A stretch of DNA of 33,044 bases from an uncultured Oscillospiraceae bacterium (GCA_910588365.1 CAJUQS010000170.1:1-33044); one strand, 5' to 3'; shown: positions 14,045 to 22,335, numbered from the stretch's first letter. Notes: generated from the letters alone by a model not told the origin. A program made the numbers and translations.

Positions 14045-14050
14045 GACGGC

Positions 14051-14518
14051 TCAGAAGATTGGAATATCCCCCTCGTAGTTTTTTGCTCTCTCCAGCAAGG
14101 GGCCTTTTGCCCCCATTGTAAAGGCGATGTCGCTGCTTCGGATGGACAGGAGCTCATCTCCAGGCGATATTTCCAGGAAATCCATCATGCTTTCGGACAG
14201 CATGATCGCCCCCTCGTTTGAAATATTTGTCCAGCAGTAGGAGCGTCCCTTATATCGGATGAACGCACCGCACGCCGAAGCATACCGCAGCAGATCCGGA
14301 TTCTCCGTCAAAATGTGTCCAAGCTTTGACGGCTCCATCAGTCCTCTCCGCGTGACGCAGAATCCGCCCGTACTCCTGCTTCCGGTAAAGAGATATACCC
14401 TGCCCTCCGCCGTAATCCGGTATTCCTGAATGGCCTGGGGCGGGATTTGAACCGCGCCGTTTTCTCCTATAACCGACTTCCCGAAAATAAATTTTCCGCC
14501 CTTGTTCATCTGCGGCAT
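14051..14518 (-). CDS. AbrB/SpoVT-like swapped-hairpin protein (putative)
   Basis: The 155-residue product has two segments that resemble AbrB-type swapped-hairpin folds: KSVIGENGAVQIPPQAIQEY near the start and NISNEGAIMLSESMMDFLEI in the second half. Both show the pattern of a strand, a Gly turn, an I-P or L-S step, a helix, then a second strand. This hints at an AbrB-like DNA-binding or toxin-antitoxin-type fold in duplicate, but it is my pattern reading, not a known family match. ATG 14518 is chosen because GAGG lies 8 bases upstream and the earlier residues look non-coding. The gene is less GC-rich than pyrG and has no obvious partner. Confidence 0.65.
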   Translation of the reverse strand: MPQMNKGGKFIFGKSVIGENGAVQIPPQAIQEYRITAEGRVYLFTGSRSTGGFCVTRRGLMEPSKLGHILTENPDLLRYASACGAFIRYKGRSYCWTNISNEGAIMLSESMMDFLEISPGDELLSIRSSDIAFTMGAKGPLLERAKNYEGDIPIF

Positions 14519-14725
14519 GATCAACACCTCGCATTTCACTGTATGATTTGATTGACACCCGATTTTACCACCGCCTTCCGCCCTTTTCAACCCTTTTCAA
14601 CATGTGCTGGCCGGAAAACCGGCACAGCTCGGCGGAAAACAGCTCGCATCCCGGGTGTTCTGACAGTTTTCAGGCATCCCCTCATCTTCCTGCAGCGGAT
14701 TTTTGCGGAGAGACAAAATTTCCTC
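14519..14725. other. Intergenic gap between the AbrB-like gene and the SRP RNA promoter
   Basis: I see no gene or strong hairpin here. It should contain the promoter of the minus-strand AbrB-like gene, but no convincing -35/-10 pair was found. Confidence 0.4.
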
Positions 14726-14754
14726 TTGCAATTCCCGCCGCCTTCGTGTATAAT
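14726..14754 (+). promoter_or_regulatory. Strong promoter of the SRP RNA gene
   Basis: TTGCAA (14726-14731) and a perfect TATAAT (14749-14754) are 17 bases apart. The RNA's base-paired 5' end begins at 14761, the expected distance from the -10. It is the best promoter in the window, as expected for a stable RNA. Confidence 0.9.
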
Positions 14755-14760
14755 ACATCC

Positions 14761-14929
14761 AGCACCATGAAATACCCTCCGCAAGCATTCGTGTTGAGGT
14801 TCCGGTCTCGCGCAATGGATGCCTGTGAACCATGTCAGGCGGGGAACCGAGCAGCATTAAGCGGGACGAAATGTGCCGCGAGGGCTCCGGTTCGGAGCGG
14901 ATGCTTGCGGAGAGTATTTCACGGTGCTA
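14761..14929 (+). ncRNA. ffs: Signal recognition particle RNA (short 4.5S-like form)
   Basis: The RNA pairs with Ffh to deliver membrane proteins to the translocon. The conserved apical region is present: TGTGAACCATGTCAGG, a GGAA tetraloop closed by CGG/CCG, then CGAGCAGCA. The two ends form a long helix: AGCACC with GGTGCT, GAAATAC with GTATTTC, and CTCCGCAAGCAT with ATGCTTGCGGAG. A T-run (14930-14934) follows. At about 169 nt it is longer than the E. coli RNA, but it lacks the Alu-domain sequence of the roughly 270-nt Bacillus form. A local hairpin GCTCCG-GTT-CGGAGC (14884-14898) could compete with the main stem. Its position directly upstream of dnaX matches other Bacillota. Confidence 0.93.
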
Positions 14930-14944
14930 TTTTTGCACCCAAAA

Positions 14945-15018
14945 GGCAAAACAAGGTTTTGCCGCCCAGTTTCTTTTTGATTCTTTTTGATTCTTTTTCT
15001 TTGCCAAAGAAAAAGAAT
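14945..15018. repeat. Single-arm structured repeat between SRP RNA and dnaX
   Basis: GGCAAAAC-AAG-GTTTTGCC (14945-14963) is followed by a linker that is partly duplicated (GATTCTTTTT occurs twice) and by the hairpin ATTCTTTTTCTTTG-C-CAAAGAAAAAGAAT (14990-15018), then GACTGCC. It is the reverse orientation of the pyrG-leader copy. It lies 30 bases before the dnaX start, so it would fold in the dnaX leader or stop read-through from the SRP RNA gene. Confidence 0.85.
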
Positions 15019-15047
15019 GACTGCCTAAAAATCGGGAGGGCATCGCA

Positions 15048-16793
15048 ATGTATCAGGCGCTCTATCGCAAGTGGCGGCCCAAGGCGTTTGCGGACGTGGT
15101 GGGACAGAGTCACATCACCGAGACCCTGCGGCGGCAGGCGGCCCAGGGCCGTCTGAGCCACGCCTATCTGTTCACCGGCACCCGCGGCACGGGCAAGACC
15201 ACCTGCGCCAAAATCCTTGCCAAGGCCGTCAACTGCCAGAACCCGGCGGACGGGGACCCCTGCGGCCAGTGTCCGGCCTGCCTGGGCATCGACAACGGCA
15301 GCCTGCTGGACGTGCTGGAGCTGGACGCGGCCTCCAACAACGGCGTGGACCACGTCCGCGCCCTCCGGGATGAGGCCATCTACTCCCCCGCCAGCGTGCG
15401 CTACCGGGTGTATATCATCGACGAGGTCCACATGCTCTCCACGGCGGCCTTCAACGCCCTGCTGAAGATTCTGGAGGAGCCGCCGGCCCACCTCATCTTT
15501 ATCCTGGCCACCACGGAGCTGCATAAGGTGCCCGCCACCATCCTCTCCCGGTGCCAGCGCTTCGCCTTCAAGCGCATCCAGCCCCAGGACATCGCCGCCC
15601 GGCTCCTCCACGTGGCCGGACAGGAGGGCATGGAGCTGCGCCCCGAGGCGGCGGAGCTGCTCTCCCGCCTGGCCGACGGGGCCCTGCGGGACGCCCTGAG
15701 CCTGCTGGATCAGTGCGGCGCGGCCGCCGGCGTCATCGACTCGCCCCGGGTGCTGGAGGTGCTGGGCCTGGCGGGGAACGTGCAGACCGGGGAGCTGATG
15801 GACCGCCTGCTGCGCCGGGATGTCCAGGGGGCCCTGCTCCAGCTGGACCGGCTCTACAGCGGCGGCAAGGACGTGGGGGCCCTGCTGGGCGAGCTCTCCA
15901 CCCTCACCCGGGACCTGCTCATCCGCATGACCGCCCCCCGGGGGGGCGCGGCCCTGCTCTCCGGGGGATACGATACGGCCCTGATGGACAGCCTCTCCCA
16001 GGGCGTCAGCCCCACCCGGCTCATCTTCATGGCCTCCCAGCTGCAATCCGCCTCCGCCGCCCTGCCCCTCAGCCCCAACCGCCGCACGGATGCGGAGCTG
16101 TGCCTGATGCGGCTGTGCGACGAGAGCCTGTGCGGCGACGTGACGGCCCTGGCCGCCCGGCTCACCCGGCTGGAGGAGGGCGGGCTTCCCGCCGCCGGGA
16201 ATTCCGCGCCGCCGGCGCGGCAGACCGCCCCCGCCGCTCCCCCGCCTCCCCCGAAGGCGGCCCCGGCGCCAGCGCCCTCCGGTTTGGACGCGCCGCCCTG
16301 GGAGGAGATGCCGCCGCCCGCGTCTCAGCAGCCGCCCTGGGAGGACGTACCGCCCCCGCTGGAGGACGCCCCACCTCCCTACGGCGAGCCTGCGGCGCCG
16401 GTTCCGCCGGCCCCCCGCCGCCGGAAGGTGGGCGACCCCGTTCCGCCGCCGCCCAGGCCCCGCCCGGCCGGGGATGGAAGCCTGTGGGGGGAGCTGGTGG
16501 AAAAGTTCAAGGACCGGCTCTCCATCATGTACCAGCTCATGCTGGATGACGCCCGGGGGGCGGTGGAGGACGGCGTGATGGTGGTCCGCTGCGGCGACGG
16601 GCTGACGCTGGAGAGCCTCAACTGTCCCGAGGTCCAGGAGGTCATCCGCGCCGTCACCGGGGAGAAGCTGGGACAGGCGGTGCAGGTGCGCTTCGTCCTG
16701 GGGGACAAGGACAGCCAGGCCCCGCGGCCGGCGGACAAGCTGGAGGAGCTGATCCGCCAGGGCAGCAAGTACGACTCGTTTACTGTCAAATAG
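15048..16793 (+). CDS. dnaX: DNA polymerase III subunits gamma/tau
   Basis: The 581-residue clamp-loader ATPase starts with MYQALYRKWRPKAFADVVGQ, typical of DnaX. Walker A is GTRGTGKT (44-51), the zinc-binding cysteines are C63, C72, C75 and C78, Walker B is DEVH (125-128), and the sensor/arginine-finger segment LSRCQRF follows. A proline-rich linker (about 375-475) leads to a small C-terminal domain (about 480-565) that likely contacts the polymerase. GGAGG lies 8 bases before the ATG. The usual Bacillota order dnaX-ybaB-recR is not kept: a repeat and a convergent kinase gene follow. No slippery A-run for a gamma frameshift was noted. Confidence 0.96.
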   Translation: MYQALYRKWRPKAFADVVGQSHITETLRRQAAQGRLSHAYLFTGTRGTGKTTCAKILAKAVNCQNPADGDPCGQCPACLGIDNGSLLDVLELDAASNNGVDHVRALRDEAIYSPASVRYRVYIIDEVHMLSTAAFNALLKILEEPPAHLIFILATTELHKVPATILSRCQRFAFKRIQPQDIAARLLHVAGQEGMELRPEAAELLSRLADGALRDALSLLDQCGAAAGVIDSPRVLEVLGLAGNVQTGELMDRLLRRDVQGALLQLDRLYSGGKDVGALLGELSTLTRDLLIRMTAPRGGAALLSGGYDTALMDSLSQGVSPTRLIFMASQLQSASAALPLSPNRRTDAELCLMRLCDESLCGDVTALAARLTRLEEGGLPAAGNSAPPARQTAPAAPPPPPKAAPAPAPSGLDAPPWEEMPPPASQQPPWEDVPPPLEDAPPPYGEPAAPVPPAPRRRKVGDPVPPPPRPRPAGDGSLWGELVEKFKDRLSIMYQLMLDDARGAVEDGVMVVRCGDGLTLESLNCPEVQEVIRAVTGEKLGQAVQVRFVLGDKDSQAPRPADKLEELIRQGSKYDSFTVK

Positions 16794-16811
16794 GGCGGCC
16801 ATATGGCGGCC

Positions 16812-17075
16812 ATACTTTTTCTTTAAGAAGAAAAAGTATCAAAAAGAAACTTTTGCGGCAAAGCTGCGCTTTGCCTTTGTGTCCTCCGGGGTTCTGCCCC
16901 GGCCGCGGCGCGCCCGCGCCGCTGAAGGGCCCGTCTACCGCAATTGCCGGGTAGACGGGCCCTTCAGCAAAGCGAGAGCTTTGCGGTCGGATAGAACCGG
17001 GGAATACAAAGGCGAAACGGCAGTTTCGCCGCAAAAGTGCTTTTTTGATTCTATTTTCTTTCAAGAAAAAAGAAT
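16812..17075. repeat. Bipartite structured repeat between dnaX and the histidine kinase gene
   Basis: The left arm has ATACTTTTTCTT-TAAG-AAGAAAAAGTAT (16812-16839), linker CAAAAAGAAAC and GGCAAAGC-TGC-GCTTTGCC (16857-16875). The right arm has GGCGAAAC-GGCA-GTTTCGCC (17011-17030) and ATTCTATTTTCTT / AAGAAAAAAGAAT (17048-17075, one mismatch). The arms are inverted around a terminator. Stem bases differ from other copies in a compensated way, for example A-T to G-C in both second hairpins. Confidence 0.85.
16921..16968. terminator. Terminator hairpin between convergent dnaX and kinase genes
   Basis: GCTGAAGGGCCCGTCTACC (16921-16939) is perfectly complementary to 16950-16968, a 19-bp stem with a 10-base loop. 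It sits at the centre of the bipartite repeat. No direct T-run follows, so termination may depend on the flanking arms. Confidence 0.65.
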
Positions 17076-17084
17076 GACTGCCTT

Positions 17085-19643
17085 CTACTTCATAAATTTC
17101 AGCAGCTGGCGGGAAACCTCCCGGACGTCGATGGGCTTGGGGACGTGGGCGTTCATCCCGCAGTCCAGGCACCGCTTGATATCCTCGGAGAAGGCGTCGG
17201 CGGTCATGGCGATGATGGGGATGGTCTTCGCGTCCTCCCGCTTCAGCTTCCGGATGGCCTCGGTGGCCTCGTAGCCGGTCATCACCGGCATCCGCAGATC
17301 CATGAGGATGGCGTCATAGTAGCCGGCCGGGGCGCTCTCAAAGGTCTCCACGCAGATCTTGCCGTTCTGCGCCCAATCCAGCTCCAGCCCCAGCTCGCTG
17401 AGCAGCTCCTCCGCGATCTCCCAGTTCAGATCGTTGTCCTCCGCCACAAGCACCCGGCGGCCGCTGAGATCGGGCATCTCCCCCGCCTTCGCCTCCTGGC
17501 CGGAAGTGCCGGCCTCGGCGGCCGGATCCACATAGGGCCGCAGCCCGTAGAACAGGGTGGACTTGAACAGGGGCTTGGAGATGAAGCCGCTGATACCCGC
17601 AACCTTGGCCTCCTCCTCGATCTCCCCCCAGTCATAGGCGGAGATGAGCAGAATGGGGATATCGCTGCCGTAGAGGCGGCGGATCTCCCGGGCCGTTGTG
17701 ATGCCGTCCATGCCGGGCAGCTTCCAGTCCAGGAGGATGATCTGATAGTCGTCCCCCCTCTTGTGGTGATCGGCTACCATGGCCAGGGCGTGCTCGCCGT
17801 TGAGGGTCCACTCCGCCTTCACGCCGATGTCCTTCAAGGAGGCCACCGTGCTCTCGCACAGCTGCCGGTCGTCGTCCACCACCAGCATCTTCCAGTCCGG
17901 CAGCACCATGTCCACCTCCTGGACCGTGGCCTTCTCCAGATCCAGCGCCACATGGAACTCCGAGCCATTGCCCAGCTCGCTCTTCACCTCAATGGTGCCG
18001 CCCATGGTGTCCACGATGTACTTGGTGATGGCCATGCCCAGGCCGGAGCCCTCGGTCTTGTGTACCCGGGCGTTATCCTCCCGGACAAACGACTCAAAGA
18101 TCCGCGCCCTGAACTCCGGCGCCATGCCGATGCCGTTGTCCTTGATGCGGAAATGGATACGGACGAAGTCCTCCCCCTTCTCCGACGCCTCCTGGTACAT
18201 GGAGATCTGGATCCGCCCCTCTTCGGGGGTGAACTTGACGGCGTTGCCCAGGATGTTGAGAAGCACCTGGTTGAGCCGCAGGCCGTCACAGCAGACATTC
18301 TCGTTGGAGATGTCGTAGATGGACACATCGAACTGCTGGCGCTTGGAGCGGACCTGGGGCTGAACGATGCTGACCAAGCTGTCCATCACCTCCCGCAGGG
18401 ATACCTGATCCATGTTCAGCGTCAGCTTGCCGCTCTCGATTTTGCTCATGTCCAGCACATCGTTGATGAGCCCCAGCAGATGCTTGCTGGACAGGGATAT
18501 TTTTTTCAGACAGTGCTGGACCTGCTGGATATCGCCGATGTTGGCCGTGGCAATCGCCGTCATGCCCACGATGGCGTTCATGGGGGTGCGGATATCGTGG
18601 CTCATGTTGGACAGGAACTCGCTTTTGGCCCGGCTGGCCTGGATGGCGTCCTTGCGGGCCTCGTCCAGCTCCACCATCTGCTGGCGCGTCATCTTCAGAT
18701 ACCTGGCAAAGACCCACAGCAGCGCCCCCAGCACCAGGGAGCAGGCCAGAAAAACCATATAGATCCACTGGGTGCTCATCTCGGAGATCTCCTCATCCAG
18801 CACGCCGAAGGGCATGACCTCCACCAGATTCCACTCGGAGTAGGCCAGCCTCGTACAGTGCAGATGCCGGCGCTCCTTGCCGATCTCCACCACGGTGGAG
18901 TAATTCTCGCCGGCCGCCATGGCGGACTGGAGCCCCTGGATATATTTCTCCGGGGTGCCCTCCAGCCCCTGGAAGTAGCCGCGCAGCTGATCGAAATAGT
19001 TGTCCGTCCCCTCCACGCCGCCGCGGATGACGAAGGAGCCGTCCCGGCGGATGATATAGGAGTAGACCAGGGAGTTGGTGTTGAGGGAGAGTGTCTCGCT
19101 GATGTAGGTTACGGGCAGTCCGGCCACCAGGGCCGTACACTTCTCCCCGCTTTCCATGGGGTAGTCGGTGGATACGCCCATCAGCACCAGCTTGTTCCCC
19201 GCCGTGTCGGTGCCCACGGCAATCTTCTTCTCCCCGTGGTTCAGGGACTCCAGGAAGGGCTCCGGGTCCGTCACCTCCAGCTCGCTGCCGCAGAGCATCT
19301 GGAAGTCGCCGTCGTCGGAGTACAAAGCCAGATACTCGAAGCCCCGGGCCTGGGCGCTGTAGATCAGATCCTCCATCAGCTTTTCGCTGGCTCTGTCGGG
19401 CCGGTGCGTCTCCACCAGTGCCTCCACCTGGCTCAGGCGCAGATCGATGGTGGTGGCAAAGTGCAGCGAGACCTGCTCGCTCATGCCGCTCATGTAGATC
19501 TTGCCTACCTCGCTGATGGTATCCATGCTCCTACGGTTCATGTAGATGGCCAAAAAGGAGAAAATGAACACCGTCAAAATGGATATCAGGACCAGGCTTA
19601 CCGTCAGAAACCGGGTCATCTCACTTTTTCGCTTACCGCGCAT
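17085..19643 (-). CDS. Hybrid sensor histidine kinase with two receiver domains
   Basis: The 852-residue kinase has two membrane helices (about 11-34 and 294-314) that bracket an extracellular sensor region of about 260 residues, probably Cache-like. The cytoplasmic part holds the phospho-acceptor site SHDIRTPMNAI (H349), the ATPase with N468-containing NILGNAVKF, DNGIGM (502-507) and GSGLGM, then two receivers with phospho-acceptor D639 (LLDWKLPGMDG) and D782 (MDLRMPVMTG). Phosphate would pass through a separate HPt protein, encoded just upstream. GGAGG lies 9 bases before the ATG. It is last in the minus-strand operon of regulator, HPt protein and kinase. The ligand is unknown. Confidence 0.93.
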   Translation of the reverse strand: MRGKRKSEMTRFLTVSLVLISILTVFIFSFLAIYMNRRSMDTISEVGKIYMSGMSEQVSLHFATTIDLRLSQVEALVETHRPDRASEKLMEDLIYSAQARGFEYLALYSDDGDFQMLCGSELEVTDPEPFLESLNHGEKKIAVGTDTAGNKLVLMGVSTDYPMESGEKCTALVAGLPVTYISETLSLNTNSLVYSYIIRRDGSFVIRGGVEGTDNYFDQLRGYFQGLEGTPEKYIQGLQSAMAAGENYSTVVEIGKERRHLHCTRLAYSEWNLVEVMPFGVLDEEISEMSTQWIYMVFLACSLVLGALLWVFARYLKMTRQQMVELDEARKDAIQASRAKSEFLSNMSHDIRTPMNAIVGMTAIATANIGDIQQVQHCLKKISLSSKHLLGLINDVLDMSKIESGKLTLNMDQVSLREVMDSLVSIVQPQVRSKRQQFDVSIYDISNENVCCDGLRLNQVLLNILGNAVKFTPEEGRIQISMYQEASEKGEDFVRIHFRIKDNGIGMAPEFRARIFESFVREDNARVHKTEGSGLGMAITKYIVDTMGGTIEVKSELGNGSEFHVALDLEKATVQEVDMVLPDWKMLVVDDDRQLCESTVASLKDIGVKAEWTLNGEHALAMVADHHKRGDDYQIILLDWKLPGMDGITTAREIRRLYGSDIPILLISAYDWGEIEEEAKVAGISGFISKPLFKSTLFYGLRPYVDPAAEAGTSGQEAKAGEMPDLSGRRVLVAEDNDLNWEIAEELLSELGLELDWAQNGKICVETFESAPAGYYDAILMDLRMPVMTGYEATEAIRKLKREDAKTIPIIAMTADAFSEDIKRCLDCGMNAHVPKPIDVREVSRQLLKFMK

Positions 19644-19684
19644 CCGTCAATACCTCCTACGCCGCTTGGTTCCAAAGGGGAAAA

Positions 19685-20047
19685 TCACGCGCCGGCGGAC
19701 TCCTTCAGCGCACGGATGGCCGTCACGGTCTGCCGGTAGTCCTCCGTCACCTGCTCCGCGAGGGCGGGTGCCTCGGGGCTGTATCCATTGCGCAGGGCCT
19801 CGCTCAGCTGGCTGCTGGACTGGTAGAGCCGGGTGAAGTCCAGATTCTGGCACACGCCCTTGATGGTGTGCGCCGCCCGGAAGGCCTCCTCGTAGTTTCC
19901 CGCCTCCATGGACCGGACCAGCAGGTCATAGCTGCCGTCGTCCAGGAATTTCAGCACGTATTTCTGGATAAATTTCTCGCTGGGCAGGCGGCCCTTCACG
20001 CCCTCGAAATCGCCGCCGATGGCGGCATAGCACTCCTGCAAAGTCAT
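19685..20047 (-). CDS. Histidine phosphotransfer (HPt) domain protein
   Basis: The 120-residue single-domain protein has the HPt signature AAHTIKGVCQNLDF, with H60 as phospho-carrier, in a helical bundle. HPt proteins move phosphate between the receivers of hybrid kinases and a terminal regulator. An AAGGAG site precedes the ATG. It lies between the regulator and the hybrid kinase genes, with gaps of about 50 and 40 bases, which fits a complete phosphorelay encoded as one operon. Confidence 0.92.
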   Translation of the reverse strand: MTLQECYAAIGGDFEGVKGRLPSEKFIQKYVLKFLDDGSYDLLVRSMEAGNYEEAFRAAHTIKGVCQNLDFTRLYQSSSQLSEALRNGYSPEAPALAEQVTEDYRQTVTAIRALKESAGA

Positions 20048-20098
20048 GGCTTTATCTCCTTATCGTTATCCGTTTCAGTTTCAAGTGAATTCACCAGC

Positions 20099-22186
20099 CT
20101 ATGGATGGCTCTCGTCGATGGGGGAGATGACGGAGAGCATCTTCTGCATACTCTCGTCATAGAAGCGGTACGTCCCCCTCCCGGAGCGCTTGACCGTGTA
20201 GAGGGCCTGATCGGCCGCGTGGAACAGCGTGTCGTAGTCGGTCCCGACGATCTCCGTGCGGGAGACGCCCATGCTGATGGAGATGGGGAAGTTCTCATAG
20301 GAGCATCCCGAGAGGGAGTCGAAAATACGGGAGATAACGTGCTCAAACTCCCCCCGGTACTCCAGAAACAGCAGGAACTCGTCCCCGCCCACCCGGGCGG
20401 CGATGTCCGCGCCGCGGGTGCTCTCGCAGAGCTTCGCGGCCAGGAACTTGAGGACCTGGTCGCCGAAAATGTGGCCGTAGTTGTCGTTGGCGGACTTGAA
20501 GTGGTCCAAATCGAAGATGGCCAGTGCGTAATGGCCGTCGGGCTTCTCCTCCATCCGCTCGAGAATCCGCTTTTTGGCGCTGGCGTGGTTGAGCAGTCCC
20601 GTGAGGGTATCGTGGGAGGCCATCCGCTCCAGGGCGTCCAGCTTCATGCGGGACTCATGGATGTCGATGGCCTTGCCGATGGCGCCGGTGTACTGGGGCG
20701 GCTCGTCGGAGGACCAGGTGGCCCGGGCGATGATCTTGGACCAGCGCTCCTCGCCGCCGATGTTGGCAAGGCAGTCGAACTTCACCACCGGCTGGGCCGG
20801 GGTGGTGTTGCGCAGCGCGGCGGAGAGCCCCCGCAGGCTCTCCCCGCTGAGGATGCCCAGGGCCTCGGCGTTGCCCACCGGGTCCATCACCGTCTCGTGG
20901 ATCCCCAGGCGCTTGGCGCCCCAGGCGTTGAGCGTGACCATCGGGGGGGAGACGGTGTACTCGAACTGGATCTCCTGGCTCATGGTGGCGAAGAAGTTGT
21001 ACTTCATTCTCTCGTGCTCCAGCAACTGCAGGGTCCGCTCGGAGGCGGAGAGCTCCTCGTGGCGGTGCATCTCCTGGGCCACGCTGCGCAGCTCCATCCG
21101 GTTGACCGCCTCGCTGCTGTCACAGCTCAGGACCTCCGGCAGCTGGTCGGCCACGTCGGTCAGGCACTCCATCAGCAGGGGGTTGAAGGCGCCGCACTGG
21201 CCGTCCAGGATCATCTGCACCGCCGTATCGTGGGGAAACGCCTTCTTGTAGCACCGCTCGCTGGTCAGCGCGTCGTAGACGTCGGCCAGGGCCACGATCT
21301 GGGCGGATATGGGGATCTCGTCCCCCTTCAGCCCGTCGGGATACCCCCGCCCGTCCCAGCGCTCGTGGTGCCAGCGGCAGATGGCCCGGGCCACCTGCAC
21401 CAGGGGCTCGTCCTCATGGACGGGGATGTTGTCCATCATCTGGGCGCCCACCACGGAGTGGCTCTTCATGATCTCGTACTCCGCATCCGTCAGGCGGCCG
21501 GGCTTGTTGAGCACCTCGCCGGGGATGGAGATCTTGCCGATGTCGTGGAGGGCGGAGGCGGTGCTGATGAGGGCAATGTCCGAGCGGGAGATCTGATAGC
21601 GGTCGGTCTTCAGCACCAGATTCTGGAGCAGCAGCTCCGTGAGGGTGCGGATGTGGAGCACGTGCTGGCCGCTCTCGCCGTTGCGGAACTCCACGATGTG
21701 GCTGAGGATATCGATCATCAGCCCGCTCTGCCGCTCCTTCTCGTAGATCTGGTTGGCCACCATGTCCACCAGCTTTTTCTGCTTGGCGTACAGCAGGGTG
21801 GTGTTGATCACACGGCGGTGGACCACCAGGGCGTTGAAGGGGCGGCTGATGAAGTCGGTAATTCCCAGGTTGTAGGCCCGCTCCATGTGGGCGGAGGAGC
21901 TCTCCGAGGAGATCATGATGACGGGGACGTCCTCAATCCACCCCTGCTGGTTCATGATGGTCAGTACGCCGAAGCCGTCCATCTCCGGCATGACAATGTC
22001 CAGCAGCACCAGGCCGATGCCCATACCGTACTTCTGGAGGGCGGCCACGGCCTCCACGCCGTTCTCCGCCTCAAGGATATCGTATTCATCTCCCAGCATA
22101 TCCGCCAGGATGGAGCGGTTCATCTCAGAGTCGTCAGCAATGAGAATTCTTTGTTTTCGTTTTTGTTCTGTATTGATATGACACAC
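20099..22186 (-). CDS. Response regulator with HD-GYP, PAS-like and GGDEF domains (c-di-GMP turnover)
   Basis: The 695-residue protein starts with a receiver (about 12-130, phospho-acceptor D63). An HD-GYP phosphodiesterase domain follows (about 150-340; HD at 214-215, HHERWDGRGYP at 273-283), then a PAS-like region (about 385-510) and a GGDEF cyclase (about 515-680). The cyclase has intact GGDEF (600-604) and an RGAD inhibitory site five residues before it. Both opposing activities, c-di-GMP synthesis and degradation, look intact. The start is a GTG at 22186 behind a GCAGGAAGGA site; no ATG precedes the receiver in frame. It is first in the phosphorelay operon and probably its output. Confidence 0.93.
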   Translation of the reverse strand: MCHINTEQKRKQRILIADDSEMNRSILADMLGDEYDILEAENGVEAVAALQKYGMGIGLVLLDIVMPEMDGFGVLTIMNQQGWIEDVPVIMISSESSSAHMERAYNLGITDFISRPFNALVVHRRVINTTLLYAKQKKLVDMVANQIYEKERQSGLMIDILSHIVEFRNGESGQHVLHIRTLTELLLQNLVLKTDRYQISRSDIALISTASALHDIGKISIPGEVLNKPGRLTDAEYEIMKSHSVVGAQMMDNIPVHEDEPLVQVARAICRWHHERWDGRGYPDGLKGDEIPISAQIVALADVYDALTSERCYKKAFPHDTAVQMILDGQCGAFNPLLMECLTDVADQLPEVLSCDSSEAVNRMELRSVAQEMHRHEELSASERTLQLLEHERMKYNFFATMSQEIQFEYTVSPPMVTLNAWGAKRLGIHETVMDPVGNAEALGILSGESLRGLSAALRNTTPAQPVVKFDCLANIGGEERWSKIIARATWSSDEPPQYTGAIGKAIDIHESRMKLDALERMASHDTLTGLLNHASAKKRILERMEEKPDGHYALAIFDLDHFKSANDNYGHIFGDQVLKFLAAKLCESTRGADIAARVGGDEFLLFLEYRGEFEHVISRIFDSLSGCSYENFPISISMGVSRTEIVGTDYDTLFHAADQALYTVKRSGRGTYRFYDESMQKMLSVISPIDESHP

Positions 22187-22293
22187 ATCCTTCCTGCGAG
22201 GAACAATCGCAACTGAGGCAAGCTGTTAAGAAGCTGCAGCGAACATAGAGGGGGCGAAAGAGCGGCGAATGACCCTACAACTAACCAAACTAT

Positions 22294-22322
22294 AGTATAT
22301 CAGATTTTTTCCCCGGCGGCAA
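22294..22322 (-). promoter_or_regulatory. Probable promoter of the phosphorelay operon
   Basis: On the minus strand TTGCCG (22317-22322) and TATACT (22294-22299) are 17 bases apart, about 110 bases before the GTG start, leaving a leader of roughly 100 bases. Confidence 0.6.
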
Positions 22323-22335
22323 TATCATCCTTTCC

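Noticed and set aside
13867..14050. Reiterative-transcription attenuator of pyrG as in Bacillus
   Set aside because: The expected G-run at the transcription start is not visible after the predicted promoter, and the leader hairpin belongs to the general repeat family.
15048..16793. Programmed frameshift site in dnaX for a separate gamma subunit
   Set aside because: No A-rich slippery heptamer with a following hairpin was noticed in the linker region.
17145..19739. Long plus-strand open frame opposite the histidine kinase
   Set aside because: Low-complexity His/Gly/Leu-rich translation typical of an antisense shadow. The minus strand carries an intact kinase with all motifs.
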